Source: Acetomicrobium thermoterrenum DSM 13490 (GTDB lineage: Bacteria > Synergistota > Synergistia > Synergistales > Acetomicrobiaceae). From it: a DNA stretch of 64,000 bases. The DNA lies in contig NZ_FNPD01000001.1 of assembly GCF_900107215.1 (NCBI RefSeq), forward strand, positions 236,757 through 300,756, read 5' to 3'. Below, in pieces: positions 1-8,249 of this stretch (position 1 is the first letter of the stretch; each line of letters opens with the position of its first letter). The notes beneath the pieces are model-generated. The model was not told the DNA's origin. It was given only the letters and a program-made list of their open reading frames with translations, and did no database searches. The translations under genes were made by a program, and so were the position numbers.

Positions 1-1
1 T

Positions 2-517
2 GAGGTTTTAAGGGCCCTACTGTATCTCCAATCTCAAAAAATAGGGGCTTTGATAGTTCTTCAAAGGAGCACTGGACTTAAAGACGTGTGGCAATCTGCT
101 GTAAAATTGGACTCTGAAATTTCTCAAGAAGTGTTGGTATCCATTTTTTGGCCGGGCAATCCCCTCCATGACGGTGCTGCCATACTGGATAGGGAACGGG
201 TGATTGCGGCTTCATGTTTTTTACCCCTGAGCGATAATCCGGATATTTCAAGATGGCTTGGTACGAGGCATAGGGCAGCCTTAGGAATAACGGAGGTATC
301 GGATGCCATATCTTTGGTGGTTTCGGAAGAGCGGGGAGAGGTTTCCTTTGCAATACGCGGTCACCTCTCCAGAGGTCTTAAAGAAAACCAATTGCGTCAG
401 TTGCTCCTTCACTACTTTCTTTCGGAAAGCGAACCCACATCGCTGTGGGAAAAGATCCGTGAGGCCTTTGCTTCATTTCGTTCTGGAGGTGTAAAAGATG
501 ATGAAATGGATCGATAA
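2..517 (+). CDS. dacA: Diadenylate cyclase, C-terminal part (5' end outside window)
   Basis: Makes the second messenger c-di-AMP from two ATP. The reading frame is open from base 2, so the window cuts the gene and the usual N-terminal membrane helices lie upstream. Visible are the start of the DAC domain (EVLRALLYLQSQKIGALIVL), then the two signature motifs of the family, DGA (LHDGAAIL) and RHR (TRHRAALG). An internal TTG at 50 could be mistaken for a start, but the conserved residues ahead of it show that the protein continues upstream. It overlaps cdaR by 20 bases, and dacA-cdaR-glmM is the classic c-di-AMP operon, in which CdaR and GlmM modulate the cyclase. Identification is secure; only completeness is limited by the window edge. 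Confidence 0.95.
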   Translation, partial: EVLRALLYLQSQKIGALIVLQRSTGLKDVWQSAVKLDSEISQEVLVSIFWPGNPLHDGAAILDRERVIAASCFLPLSDNPDISRWLGTRHRAALGITEVSDAISLVVSEERGEVSFAIRGHLSRGLKENQLRQLLLHYFLSESEPTSLWEKIREAFASFRSGGVKDDEMDR

Positions 518-1706
518 TCTGTTCTCCTCCAGGACATTTTTGAAGGTATTTTCCTTGGTACTCGCCTTTTTTCTGTGGTTTTATGTCACGGGAGACAGCA
601 ATACCGATGTGGTAAGATCTTACAGACTGGCTTTACAGCTTCGAAATGTCCCTAGCGGGGTTACGATCCAACTTCCCAGCAGGGAGGTCGAGGTTCAAGT
701 GGCTGCCAACAGGTTTTTGGCATCGAACATTATCCCCGAAAAGGACATAGTTTGTTATGTCGACCTTCAGGGATTGGAGCCGGGGCGGCATACCCTCCCA
801 GTAAGGACATCTTTGTCAACGGGATTGCAGTTGATAACAATAAACCCCTCAACGGTGGATCTCAGATTGGAAAAGAGCGCGGAAAGGGCGATCCCCGTTA
901 CGCCGGAATTGCCTCAGCTGCCCGACGGATATGCTTTACGAAGCGTTATCGTGTCTCCCTCCCAAGTGATCGTACGGGGTACAGAAAGCGATGTGAAAAG
1001 GATAACGGGCGCAGTCGTCGTTCCCTCTCTTGCCGATCTGCTTGCCAACGAAAAGATAAGTCTTAAGGTGATGCTTAAACCTCAATCGCAGGAATGGTCG
1101 AACGTAACAGTGATCCCTGACAAGGTTGATTTTCAGGCTGAGGTCGATATCGTAAAGATAAAAAAAGAAGTTCCCATCTTTGTTCCCATTGAAGGGGAGC
1201 CTCATCCCGATTATATCGTTACGTCCATTCTGACTACTCCAGGGAACGTGATATTGGAAGGGTCAAAAGTGACACTTAACGGGATCAGTTCCATCACTAC
1301 AAAGTCTCTGAATATAAGCGGAATAAATGAAGACATGGAAGCGCAACTTCCCATTTCAGTCCCGAAAGGGATCAATGTATTGGGAGATAAAAGCGTAACC
1401 GTGAAGGTAACATTAAAGCAAAGGATTGCTACTATGAAATACGAAAATTTGGAGATAGAGATAAGGGGCAGAGGTATATATAGAAATTGGAAAATAGATC
1501 CCACTAAAGTGGATGTGATCATTGAGGGGCCCCCGTCCATTGTTTCTTCCCTTGAAGGTAAGGAGCCCGCAATAGTGGCGTATGTAGATATTACGAATAT
1601 AGTGTCCAGGAGATTGTCCATACCCGTAAACGTTGAAGTAAAGGTTAAAGGGATCAGCGTCAAGAAGGTCGATCCTGACAGGGTTACCTTTACGGTTCTG
1701 GATTAG
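498..1706 (+). CDS. cdaR: YbbR-domain protein, regulator of the diadenylate cyclase
   Basis: 402 residues. A short cytoplasmic N-terminus is followed by one hydrophobic segment (about residues 14-31, LKVFSLVLAFFLWFYV) and then a long extracytoplasmic part made of repeated beta-rich YbbR-type units (roughly 35-115, 120-205, 210-305 and 310-400), each with proline/valine-rich edges. The family anchors in the membrane and binds the DacA/CdaA cyclase. ATG at 498 lies 7 bases after GGAGGT; the next codon is also ATG (501), so the exact start is uncertain by one residue. It overlaps dacA and is followed by glmM. The role is inferred from family and operon position. Confidence 0.9.
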   Translation: MMKWIDNLFSSRTFLKVFSLVLAFFLWFYVTGDSNTDVVRSYRLALQLRNVPSGVTIQLPSREVEVQVAANRFLASNIIPEKDIVCYVDLQGLEPGRHTLPVRTSLSTGLQLITINPSTVDLRLEKSAERAIPVTPELPQLPDGYALRSVIVSPSQVIVRGTESDVKRITGAVVVPSLADLLANEKISLKVMLKPQSQEWSNVTVIPDKVDFQAEVDIVKIKKEVPIFVPIEGEPHPDYIVTSILTTPGNVILEGSKVTLNGISSITTKSLNISGINEDMEAQLPISVPKGINVLGDKSVTVKVTLKQRIATMKYENLEIEIRGRGIYRNWKIDPTKVDVIIEGPPSIVSSLEGKEPAIVAYVDITNIVSRRLSIPVNVEVKVKGISVKKVDPDRVTFTVLD

Positions 1707-1759
1707 ACTGATAACTGTAAGGCATTGCAATTTATGATAAATATAGGAGTGAACGTCCA

Positions 1760-3136
1760 ATGGGCAAGAAAATACGATGCTTATTCGGAACAGATGGGGT
1801 AAGAGACGTAGCGAATAAGGGGGTCATGATCCCCGAAATGGTGCTGCGTTTGGCCAGAGCCTATGCCCTTTTTTTGGCCGAAAGGGGAATACCCAAACCC
1901 ACAATTGCCATAGGAACCGATACCAGATTATCATGTCAAATGCTGCAGTCCGCACTGGAGGCAGGGTTCATGTCTGCAGGAGCTGATGTGATGCTTTTAG
2001 GCGTTATCCCCACGGCCGGGGTCAGTTTTGCAGTTAGGCAATACGAGTTGGCGGGCGGCGCTGTAATCAGCGCTTCGCATAATCCTGCCGAGTACAACGG
2101 GGTTAAATTCTTCGATAAAAGGGGCGTAAAGCTGAGCGATGACGACGAAGCGGCCATAGAGGAGTACCTTGGCGACTCCATGTTGGACGAGTGGAGGCCA
2201 ACGGGGGCATCGATTGGTGTCTCCATTGAGGCCGAGGACTCTATAGGTGATTACGTAAAATACATGTTGGCAAAGGTCGACAGTTTTTCTCTGTCCGAAT
2301 ACAAAATGGTGATCGATTGTGCGAATGGAGCAATGATAAAATCGGCAAAAGATGTATTTGAAGCTCTAAAGCCAAAAAAAGCGGTTTTTTTGGGCGATAA
2401 ACCGGATGGTCTCAACATCAACGAGGGCGTCGGCGTGATGTTTATCGAGACATGCCAAGAGGCTGTTTTGAAAGAGGGGGCGGATTTTGGAGTTGCCTTC
2501 GACGGTGATGGCGACAGGGTCTTGTTCGTCGACAAAAAAGGTCGCCTGATAAACGGAGATTTGATTCTATGGGTGCTGGCCAGGTGGCTTAAGAAAAAAG
2601 GAGCGCTGGGTAGCGGTGTGGTTGCTACAGTGATGAGCAACATGGCATTGGAAGAGCATTTAAACAAAGAAGGCATTCCTCTATTTCGATGTCCCGTAGG
2701 CGACCGCTACGTCTATGAAACTATGCAAAAGACCAATTCCTTGCTCGGAGGGGAGCAATCGGGTCATATAATTATTAAAGATTATGTCCAAACGGGCGAT
2801 GGGTTGTGCACCTCCTTGATGTTCCTTCGAGCCTGCGATGAACTCGGACTTCCCATCAGCGAGTTGAACGATGAATTTTCTCCATACCCTCAGCTTTTAC
2901 AAAACGTCAGGGTGAGCAGTAAAGACAAAATATTATCTCATCCGGCTTTTTTGGAACTTCTCAGAGAGTACGAAAGAAAAATAGAGGGCCGGGGAAGGCT
3001 GTTTGTCAGGCTTTCCGGGACTGAGCCCATGGTGCGAATTTTATTGGAGGGGAAGGGTCTCGATTTGGGTTCTTTAGCTAAAGAGCTGGTTTCGCAAATT
3101 CACAAGATAGATAAAGAGCTTGATGAGGTTATTTGA
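1760..3136 (+). CDS. glmM: Phosphoglucosamine mutase
   Basis: Interconverts glucosamine-6-phosphate and glucosamine-1-phosphate for UDP-GlcNAc and peptidoglycan synthesis. The 458 residues match the family length. Diagnostic motifs are TDTRLS (about 53), the phosphoserine loop SASHNP (Ser106 is the likely phosphorylated residue), the metal loop DGDGDR (about 250), GGEQSGH and the C-terminal phosphate-binding RLSGTEPMVRI. ATG at 1760 has AGGAG upstream. It sits between cdaR and galU; glmU, which uses its product, lies 2 kb downstream. In other bacteria GlmM binds and inhibits the c-di-AMP cyclase, which fits the linkage here. Confidence 0.97.
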   Translation: MGKKIRCLFGTDGVRDVANKGVMIPEMVLRLARAYALFLAERGIPKPTIAIGTDTRLSCQMLQSALEAGFMSAGADVMLLGVIPTAGVSFAVRQYELAGGAVISASHNPAEYNGVKFFDKRGVKLSDDDEAAIEEYLGDSMLDEWRPTGASIGVSIEAEDSIGDYVKYMLAKVDSFSLSEYKMVIDCANGAMIKSAKDVFEALKPKKAVFLGDKPDGLNINEGVGVMFIETCQEAVLKEGADFGVAFDGDGDRVLFVDKKGRLINGDLILWVLARWLKKKGALGSGVVATVMSNMALEEHLNKEGIPLFRCPVGDRYVYETMQKTNSLLGGEQSGHIIIKDYVQTGDGLCTSLMFLRACDELGLPISELNDEFSPYPQLLQNVRVSSKDKILSHPAFLELLREYERKIEGRGRLFVRLSGTEPMVRILLEGKGLDLGSLAKELVSQIHKIDKELDEVI

Positions 3137-3167
3137 CATTTTACTTAAGTATAAAGGAGGTATGTCA

Positions 3168-4037
3168 ATGTCTGGCGTTCGAAAGTGCATCTTCCCCGTG
3201 GCCGGTCTCGGAACTCGTTTTTTGCCTGTTACCAAGGAAATACCGAAAGAAATGTTGCCTTTAATCGATAGACCCATTATTCATTACGGTGTGGATGAGG
3301 CTGTAGCATCGGGATGTAGTCAAATTATATTTATAACCGGAAGAGGCAAGAGGGCACTAGAGGATTATTTCGACAGATCCTACGAATTGGAACAACTTTT
3401 GAAGGAACGTAACAAGGAAGATTTGTACCGTTTAATCACGTCTATAAGCACCCTTGCGGACTTTGCCTATGTAAGACAGCCTGAACCCCTTGGATTGGGG
3501 CATGCTATACTCTGTGCCGAACCCTTTTGCAACGAACCCTTCGGGGTTATTTTGACTGATGATGTCATGATCTCCGATAAACCGGTCCTTAAACAGCTCA
3601 TCGATGTGCGGGAGAAATTTGGAGGCTCGGTGATCGCACTTGAAAGAGTGCCTCACGAAGAAACGGAAAGGTACGGCATTGTAGATGCTACCCCCTATTC
3701 GGACAACGTTTATCGGATAAATGACTTGGTTGAAAAGCCAAAGAAAGAAAAGGCGCCCAGCGATTTTGCCATAATGGGAAGGTATGTTCTGTCTCCGTCT
3801 ATTTTTTCCCATATAAGGAATATAAGTATGGGCGAAGGCGGCGAATATCAACTCACCGATGCCTTGAAAAGCTTGGCACAGGAGGAGCCAATCTGGGGAG
3901 TTGTTTACGAAGGAGAGCGTCTCGATTGCGGGACCAAGGTTTCCTGGTTCAGATCGACCATAAGAAGGGGACTTCAAGATCCCGAACTGAAAGACGTTGC
4001 CTTAGAAATATTAAGAGATGAAAATATCATTAAATGA
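3168..4037 (+). CDS. galU: UTP-glucose-1-phosphate uridylyltransferase
   Basis: Makes UDP-glucose from UTP and glucose-1-phosphate for envelope polysaccharides. The nucleotidyltransferase signature GLGTRFLPVTKEIPKEMLP is near residue 12, followed by VEKP and a GGEYQLTDAL segment typical of GalU. A longer open frame reaches back to 3120, but AAAGGAGG at 3153-3160 places the start at ATG 3168 (289 residues); ATG 3162 is too close to the ribosome site. It is the last gene of the dacA-cdaR-glmM-galU run. RfbA-type thymidylyltransferases are related but normally lack this C-terminal part. Confidence 0.93.
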   Translation: MSGVRKCIFPVAGLGTRFLPVTKEIPKEMLPLIDRPIIHYGVDEAVASGCSQIIFITGRGKRALEDYFDRSYELEQLLKERNKEDLYRLITSISTLADFAYVRQPEPLGLGHAILCAEPFCNEPFGVILTDDVMISDKPVLKQLIDVREKFGGSVIALERVPHEETERYGIVDATPYSDNVYRINDLVEKPKKEKAPSDFAIMGRYVLSPSIFSHIRNISMGEGGEYQLTDALKSLAQEEPIWGVVYEGERLDCGTKVSWFRSTIRRGLQDPELKDVALEILRDENIIK

Positions 4038-4067
4038 ATTTGAAAAATGAATTTGAATTATAACTGT

Positions 4068-4113
4068 AGCGGGCTTCTTGTAAAATGATCGCGATAAGAG
4101 CAAGTAGCCCGCT
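4068..4113. terminator. Hairpin between convergent galU and the fur operon
   Basis: AGCGGGCT (4068-4075) pairs with AGCCCGCT (4106-4113), extended inward by CTTG/CAAG across one mismatch. There is no clear T-run on either side, so it is a weak terminator candidate; its position between two convergent genes is the main argument. Confidence 0.4.
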
Positions 4114-4126
4114 GTTCGGTGGACTG

Positions 4127-4402
4127 TTAACCCGAGCGGTTCGATCGTTTAGTCAGTATGTAGATATACATCGCTAAAGGTATCAGAGGGGCTATAGCTA
4201 TATAAAATGGCGCAATAGCCAGCAATACCAAGAAGCTTAACACCATTATCATGGCAAAACTCGACCAAAAGAGGCCTTGCAGTAAAGAGGATTCTCTGCG
4301 TTGGTTCAATATACCCAAGACCGAAGACAAAACTACCAGCGCAATTATTAGGAAGCACAAAATTTTTAGATTACCTGTTATTGCATTCTGGACATAATCC
4401 AT
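4127..4402 (-). CDS. Small membrane protein downstream of fur
   Basis: 91 residues with two or three hydrophobic segments (about 15-33, 44-64 and 66-84) and a basic C-terminal tail (TKRSNRSG). The ATG at 4402 lies inside the end of fur, a 32-base overlap on the same strand, so the two are probably co-transcribed and translationally coupled; no strong Shine-Dalgarno site is visible. I do not recognise the family. The layout resembles small AtpI/UncI-like proteins, but nothing specific supports that. Confidence 0.6.
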   Translation of the reverse strand: MDYVQNAITGNLKILCFLIIALVVLSSVLGILNQRRESSLLQGLFWSSFAMIMVLSFLVLLAIAPFYIAIAPLIPLAMYIYILTKRSNRSG

Positions 4403-4787
4403 ATAGATAGACCTGTAAGCTTTGGGTTCTGTATTCGCTCAAATTTTTGAGTTTGTCCACTTCCTCCTGTTCCATCTCGATGTCTTCCAGTCGGCCGCAT
4501 TTTTGGCAGAAGAAGTGAGCGTGAGCTGCCCACGTTGGGTCAAAATGGGTTTTTTTCTCGTCGATGGTAAGTATTTGCAGGTAGCCCATTTCTTCCAAGA
4601 GCTGCACGGTACTGTATATGGTAGCAAAGGATATGGTCGGATAGTCTTTTTTAAGTTCTTTGTAAAGCTGTTCTGCCGTTGGATGATCCTTGCGCCCGCA
4701 CAGCCTTTCCACGATTGCCTTTCTCTGACCTGTCAATTTATACCCCCTTGTTTTTAACTTATCCAAAATTTCATCGACATTCCACAT
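4371..4787 (-). CDS. Fur/PerR-family metalloregulator
   Basis: 138 residues. The N-terminal winged helix contains LTGQRKAIVERL and HPTAEQLYKELKK, then the dimerisation and metal-binding half has the HAHFFCQKCG motif. Two CxxC pairs (CQKC; CPEC at the C-terminus) would hold the structural zinc. Such proteins repress iron-, zinc- or peroxide-related genes, and the sequence alone does not tell Fur, Zur and PerR apart. An upstream TTG (4805) would add six residues, but GGAGGGG sits 9 bases before ATG 4787, which decides the start. A promoter lies just upstream. The short C-terminus ends right after the second CxxC. Confidence 0.9.
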   Translation of the reverse strand: MWNVDEILDKLKTRGYKLTGQRKAIVERLCGRKDHPTAEQLYKELKKDYPTISFATIYSTVQLLEEMGYLQILTIDEKKTHFDPTWAAHAHFFCQKCGRLEDIEMEQEEVDKLKNLSEYRTQSLQVYLYGLCPECNNR

Positions 4788-4817
4788 GTTTTGATACCCC
4801 TCCAATCTGTAATTTAA

Positions 4818-4846
4818 TTTATAACTATTTAAAGGTAAATTTTCAA
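4818..4846 (-). promoter_or_regulatory. Sigma-70 type promoter of the fur operon
   Basis: Read on the minus strand: TTGAAA (4846-4841), a 17-base spacer, TATAAA (4823-4818). This places the transcript start about 25 bases before the fur ATG. Confidence 0.65.
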
Positions 4847-4898
4847 GAGGGACCGTTCAAAAAGTTTAAAAAATAGGATTTCCTTTGCCCGATTGATC

Positions 4899-4928
4899 TG
4901 GACAAGGAGGCAACGTTTCATGTATAAT
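4899..4928 (+). promoter_or_regulatory. Promoter of tRNA-Gln
   Basis: TGGACA (4899-4904), an 18-base spacer and a perfect TATAAT (4923-4928), ending 16 bases before the mature tRNA. Confidence 0.65.
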
Positions 4929-4944
4929 TCATTTTGCTTTACAA

Positions 4945-5020
4945 TGGGGTGTAGCCAAGCCGGCAAGGCAGCGGACTTTGGATCCGCCATTCGCAGGTTC
5001 GAATCCTGCCACCCCAGCCA
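4945..5020 (+). tRNA. tRNA-Gln (anticodon TTG)
   Basis: Complete cloverleaf. The acceptor TGGGGTG pairs with CACCCCA; the anticodon stem GCGGA/TCCGC encloses loop CTTTGGA, anticodon TTG. The T arm is GCAGG-TTCGAAT-CCTGC, and CCA is encoded at 5018-5020. It lies directly upstream of glmU on the same strand. Confidence 0.97.
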
Positions 5021-5037
5021 TAAATATGGTATATAAA

Positions 5038-5060
5038 TGGGGGGAGAAAGACTCCCCCCA
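5038..5060 (+). terminator. GC-rich hairpin between tRNA-Gln and glmU
   Basis: Perfect 9-bp stem TGGGGGGAG / CTCCCCCCA with loop AAAGA, followed by CTTTG rather than a long T-run. It may end the tRNA transcript or let part of it read through into glmU, whose ribosome site starts 13 bases later. Confidence 0.5.
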
Positions 5061-5087
5061 CTTTGTTGCATTGGGAGGCTAGAAGAT

Positions 5088-6455
5088 ATGAATTTTACTT
5101 GGGGAGCTTTAATTCTTGCCGCCGGCAAGGGCACAAGAATGAAAAGCGTTACCGCGAAAGTGATGCAACCCATTTTGAACGAGCCCATGCTTTTATATCC
5201 TCTAAATGCTTTAAAGGGGTGTCAGCAAGTTGCTACTGCAGTAGTAGTAGGATATGGAAAAGAAGGAGTAATAGCTTATCTCAAAAGAGATTGGCCCCAT
5301 ATCGCTACGATCGAGCAAAAGCAGCAAAAAGGTACAGGAGATGCGGTTAAGGTTAGTTCTTCTTTCTGGGAAAATTACGACAATTTATTGGTCCTGCCCG
5401 GCGATGTTCCCCTTATTACCAGCGATACCATCGACTTGTTGATGAGACGGCATTTGGAGAAAGGTTCGGCGTTGAGCTTTATCAGTTTTCAGGCGTCCAA
5501 TGCGGTTGGATACGGTAGGGTCGTTAGAGCCGGCGGCGTTGTTCGAATCGTCGAAGAAAAAGATGCAACCAAAGAAGAATTGAAGATCTCTGAGGTCAAC
5601 AGCGGCGTCTATGCCTTTTCAACAGATGCCCTTAAACGTCATATTAAAAGTTTGGAATGTAAAAATGCACAGGGAGAGTACTATTTAACTGATCTGGTGG
5701 AAATCTTTCAGAGTGCTGGGGAACGTGTTGAAGTGGTGCTCGGAGAGAGAGAAGAAGAGTTTTTGGGAGTCAACGATCCCTTTCAATTGGCACGAACAAC
5801 CGCTTTGCTAAGGGAATCGATACTTGCTCGGTGGATGGAAAGGGGTGTCAAATGCGTTGATCCCTCAACTGTTTGGATTGGTCCTAACGTACTATTTGAA
5901 GGAGAAGCTTTTATTTCTCCAAATGTCCAGATATATGGCAGGACCGTCGTTGGAGATCGTTGCAACATAGGCAGTTTCTCGATAATAAGGGATTGCAGGC
6001 TTGAAAGTCAGGTTCACATAAACTCCCACGTGATAATTGAAAATTCTTCAATCGGACGTGAAGCCGTCGTAGGTCCCTTTGCCTATTTAAGGGACGGAGC
6101 GGAATTGATGGCACAAGCCTTTGCAGGGAAATTCGTCGAAATAAAGAAGTCAAAAATAGGGGCGAGGAGCAAAGTTCCTCATTTATCGTACATAGGAGAT
6201 GCTATTATTGGAGAGGACACCAACATCGGTGCCGGCACTATAACATGTAATTACGACGGAATTAGAAAACATCCGACGATAATAGGCGATCGCTGTTTCG
6301 TCGGCAGTGATACGATGTTGGTCGCGCCAGTCGAGCTCGATGACGATGTCACTACAGGAGCCGGTTCCGTAATTACCGATAATGTCCCCAAAGGAGCCTT
6401 AGCCTTGGCAAGAGCGCGGCAGCGGAACATATTGGGGTGGAAACGGAAAAAATAA
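5088..6455 (+). CDS. glmU: Bifunctional GlcNAc-1-P uridyltransferase / GlcN-1-P acetyltransferase
   Basis: Carries out the last two steps to UDP-GlcNAc: acetylation of glucosamine-1-phosphate and uridylyl transfer. The N-terminal half is the nucleotidyltransferase (LAAGKGTRMKS near residue 10; PGDVPL). The C-terminal half is a left-handed beta-helix of hexapeptide repeats with the acetyltransferase segment (KKSKIG, HLSYIGDA, GTITCNYDG). Length 455 matches the family. The open frame extends to 5037 through the hairpin, but GGGAGG at 5073-5078 sets the start at ATG 5088. It pairs functionally with glmM upstream; prs follows 39 bases later and supplies PRPP for nucleotide synthesis. Confidence 0.97.
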   Translation: MNFTWGALILAAGKGTRMKSVTAKVMQPILNEPMLLYPLNALKGCQQVATAVVVGYGKEGVIAYLKRDWPHIATIEQKQQKGTGDAVKVSSSFWENYDNLLVLPGDVPLITSDTIDLLMRRHLEKGSALSFISFQASNAVGYGRVVRAGGVVRIVEEKDATKEELKISEVNSGVYAFSTDALKRHIKSLECKNAQGEYYLTDLVEIFQSAGERVEVVLGEREEEFLGVNDPFQLARTTALLRESILARWMERGVKCVDPSTVWIGPNVLFEGEAFISPNVQIYGRTVVGDRCNIGSFSIIRDCRLESQVHINSHVIIENSSIGREAVVGPFAYLRDGAELMAQAFAGKFVEIKKSKIGARSKVPHLSYIGDAIIGEDTNIGAGTITCNYDGIRKHPTIIGDRCFVGSDTMLVAPVELDDDVTTGAGSVITDNVPKGALALARARQRNILGWKRKK

Positions 6456-6494
6456 GGCATCAACTACTAATAATAAAGGTGGGGGTCGGTCTTT

Positions 6495-7463
6495 ATGGTC
6501 TTTAAGGATAGGGAGCTCAAAATTTTTGCGGGGCAATCTCATCCGGACTTTGCCAGGAAGGTGTGCGAAAACCTCCATATATCTTTGGCGGCTTCCAAGA
6601 TTTATAGGTTTTCCGACGGCGAAATAGGCATATCTATAGAGGAAAGCGTTCGAGGCGCCGATGTGTATGTTATACAATCGACATGCTACCCCTCGAACGA
6701 AAACTTGATGGAGTTGTTGATATTTTTGGATGCCTTGAGAAGGGCATCTGCTTATCAGATCAACGTAGTGGTTCCTTACTTTGGTTATGCAAGGCAAGAT
6801 AGAAAGACACGAGGCAGGGAGCCGATCACAGCAAAGTTGATAGCGAATTTGCTGGAGAAAGCCGGAGCCGACAGGGTAGTATCGGCAGATCTTCATGCCG
6901 GACAAATTCAGGGCTTTTTCGACATTCCCGTAGATCATCTCACGGCCGTTCCGTTGTTGGCATCCTATTTCCAGGAGAAGCTGAAGGATGAAATAGAAGC
7001 GGGGAAAGTAGTTGTCGTATCTCCCGACATAGGCGGAGTGGTGAGAGCGCGGCGTTTCACAGAGCCCTTGCATACTGATCTTGCCATTGTTGACAAGAGG
7101 AGATCCTATGACATAGCCAATCATTGCGAAGTAATGGAGATAATAGGACACGTCGACGGCAAAGTGGCCATCTTGGTGGACGATATGATAGACACCGGCG
7201 GCACTATTGTAAAAGCAGCCGAGGCATTGATGGAAAGGGGAGCTAAAAAGGTCTATGCGGCTGCAACCCATGCCGTTTTGTCCGGCCCGGCCATAGAGAG
7301 GCTCAAGGATTCGCCAATAGAAGAAGTGGTTTTAACCGATACCATCCCGTTGTCCAAAGAAAAGACATTGGATAAAATCACTGTGTTGTCCATTGCTCCA
7401 CTTTTTGCTGAGGCTATAAGTAGGATACATTCAAATGATTCGGTGAGCATACTCTTTCGATAG
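6495..7463 (+). CDS. prs: Ribose-phosphate pyrophosphokinase
   Basis: Makes PRPP from ribose-5-phosphate and ATP for nucleotide, NAD, histidine and tryptophan synthesis. 322 residues; motifs FSDGEIGISIEESVRGADVY (N-terminal), the flexible-loop region RKTRGREPITAK, DLHAGQIQGFF, VVSPDIGGVVRAR and the PRPP-binding loop VDDMIDTGGTI. ATG 6495 is preceded by AAAGGTGGGGG. glmU-prs adjacency is also seen in Firmicutes. Confidence 0.97.
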   Translation: MVFKDRELKIFAGQSHPDFARKVCENLHISLAASKIYRFSDGEIGISIEESVRGADVYVIQSTCYPSNENLMELLIFLDALRRASAYQINVVVPYFGYARQDRKTRGREPITAKLIANLLEKAGADRVVSADLHAGQIQGFFDIPVDHLTAVPLLASYFQEKLKDEIEAGKVVVVSPDIGGVVRARRFTEPLHTDLAIVDKRRSYDIANHCEVMEIIGHVDGKVAILVDDMIDTGGTIVKAAEALMERGAKKVYAAATHAVLSGPAIERLKDSPIEEVVLTDTIPLSKEKTLDKITVLSIAPLFAEAISRIHSNDSVSILFR

Positions 7464-7491
7464 GCTATAATGTTTTAAAATACGGGAAATA

Positions 7492-7520
7492 TTGGCAATC
7501 GTTGCGTTTCATTTTACATA
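7492..7520 (+). promoter_or_regulatory. Possible promoter ahead of rplY
   Basis: TTGGCA (7492-7497), 17 bases, TACATA (7515-7520) in the 122-base gap between prs and rplY. The -10 is poor, so this is only a candidate for the start of the long downstream transcript. Confidence 0.3.
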
Positions 7521-7585
7521 GGGTTGCTTTCGCTTAGGGCATTTAACATCATAATTTTAGTTCTGTTTCGAGGGAGGAATTCGAT

Positions 7586-8242
7586 ATGGCGGTTGAAAAC
7601 ATTGATATAAGGTTGGAATATAGGGAAAATATGGGAAAGAACAAATCAAAACAGCTACGAAATGAAGGGTATTTGCCTGCAGTCTTTTATGGTCCGGATT
7701 ATAAAGAAGCAGTTCCGGTCAAGGTGTCCGTCGATGAGATTTTGCCACACATACAGTCTTCCCATTGGAAGACCTTAATGTTTAACGTAATTTTCCCCGA
7801 CGGCAAGAAAGAGATGGCGATGATAAGGGACTACCAAAGAGATCCTATAAGCAGGCAGGTCCTTCACATCGACTTCTATCAACTTGTAAAAGGACACAGA
7901 GTATTGGTAGCTGTTCCTATAGTCCTTATAAACAGGGAATCCTGTCTGGGCGTCAAGAAGGGTGGAGTTTTGATTCAATCTCTTCACGAATTAGAGATGG
8001 AAGTTCTTCCTACGGAAATGCCCGATGAGATACATGTAGACATAGCTGGACTCGATATAGGAGACAGCCTTCGAATATCCGATATCAACTTGCCGGAAAG
8101 CGCTTTAGTATCGGTCGATCTTGAAGACACTGTCGTTCAAATCGTTGAAGCAGTCGAAGAAGAAGTAGAAGCAGCTGAGGAAGTTGAAAGGGAAGTCGAA
8201 GTAATAGGCAAAAAGCCCACCGCAGAAGAAGAGGAGGAATAA
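7586..8242 (+). CDS. rplY: Ribosomal protein bL25, long CTC/TL5 form
   Basis: Binds 5S rRNA in the large subunit. The N-terminal half (to about residue 95) is the L25 fold (GKNKSKQLRNEGYLPAVFYG; HIDFYQL). The second half is the extra TL5/CTC domain found in general-stress-protein-CTC-like L25 proteins, followed by a very acidic, glutamate-rich tail (about 185-218). ATG 7586 follows GAGGGAGG. rplY followed by pth (7-base gap) is a common arrangement, as both act in translation. Confidence 0.93.
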   Translation: MAVENIDIRLEYRENMGKNKSKQLRNEGYLPAVFYGPDYKEAVPVKVSVDEILPHIQSSHWKTLMFNVIFPDGKKEMAMIRDYQRDPISRQVLHIDFYQLVKGHRVLVAVPIVLINRESCLGVKKGGVLIQSLHELEMEVLPTEMPDEIHVDIAGLDIGDSLRISDINLPESALVSVDLEDTVVQIVEAVEEEVEAAEEVEREVEVIGKKPTAEEEEE

Positions 8243-8249
8243 TTTTAGA

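Noticed and set aside
6399..7271. 290-residue frame on the minus strand
   Set aside because: Lies entirely antisense to prs and the end of glmU, has no recognisable domain and is Cys/His/Tyr-rich as shadow frames often are.
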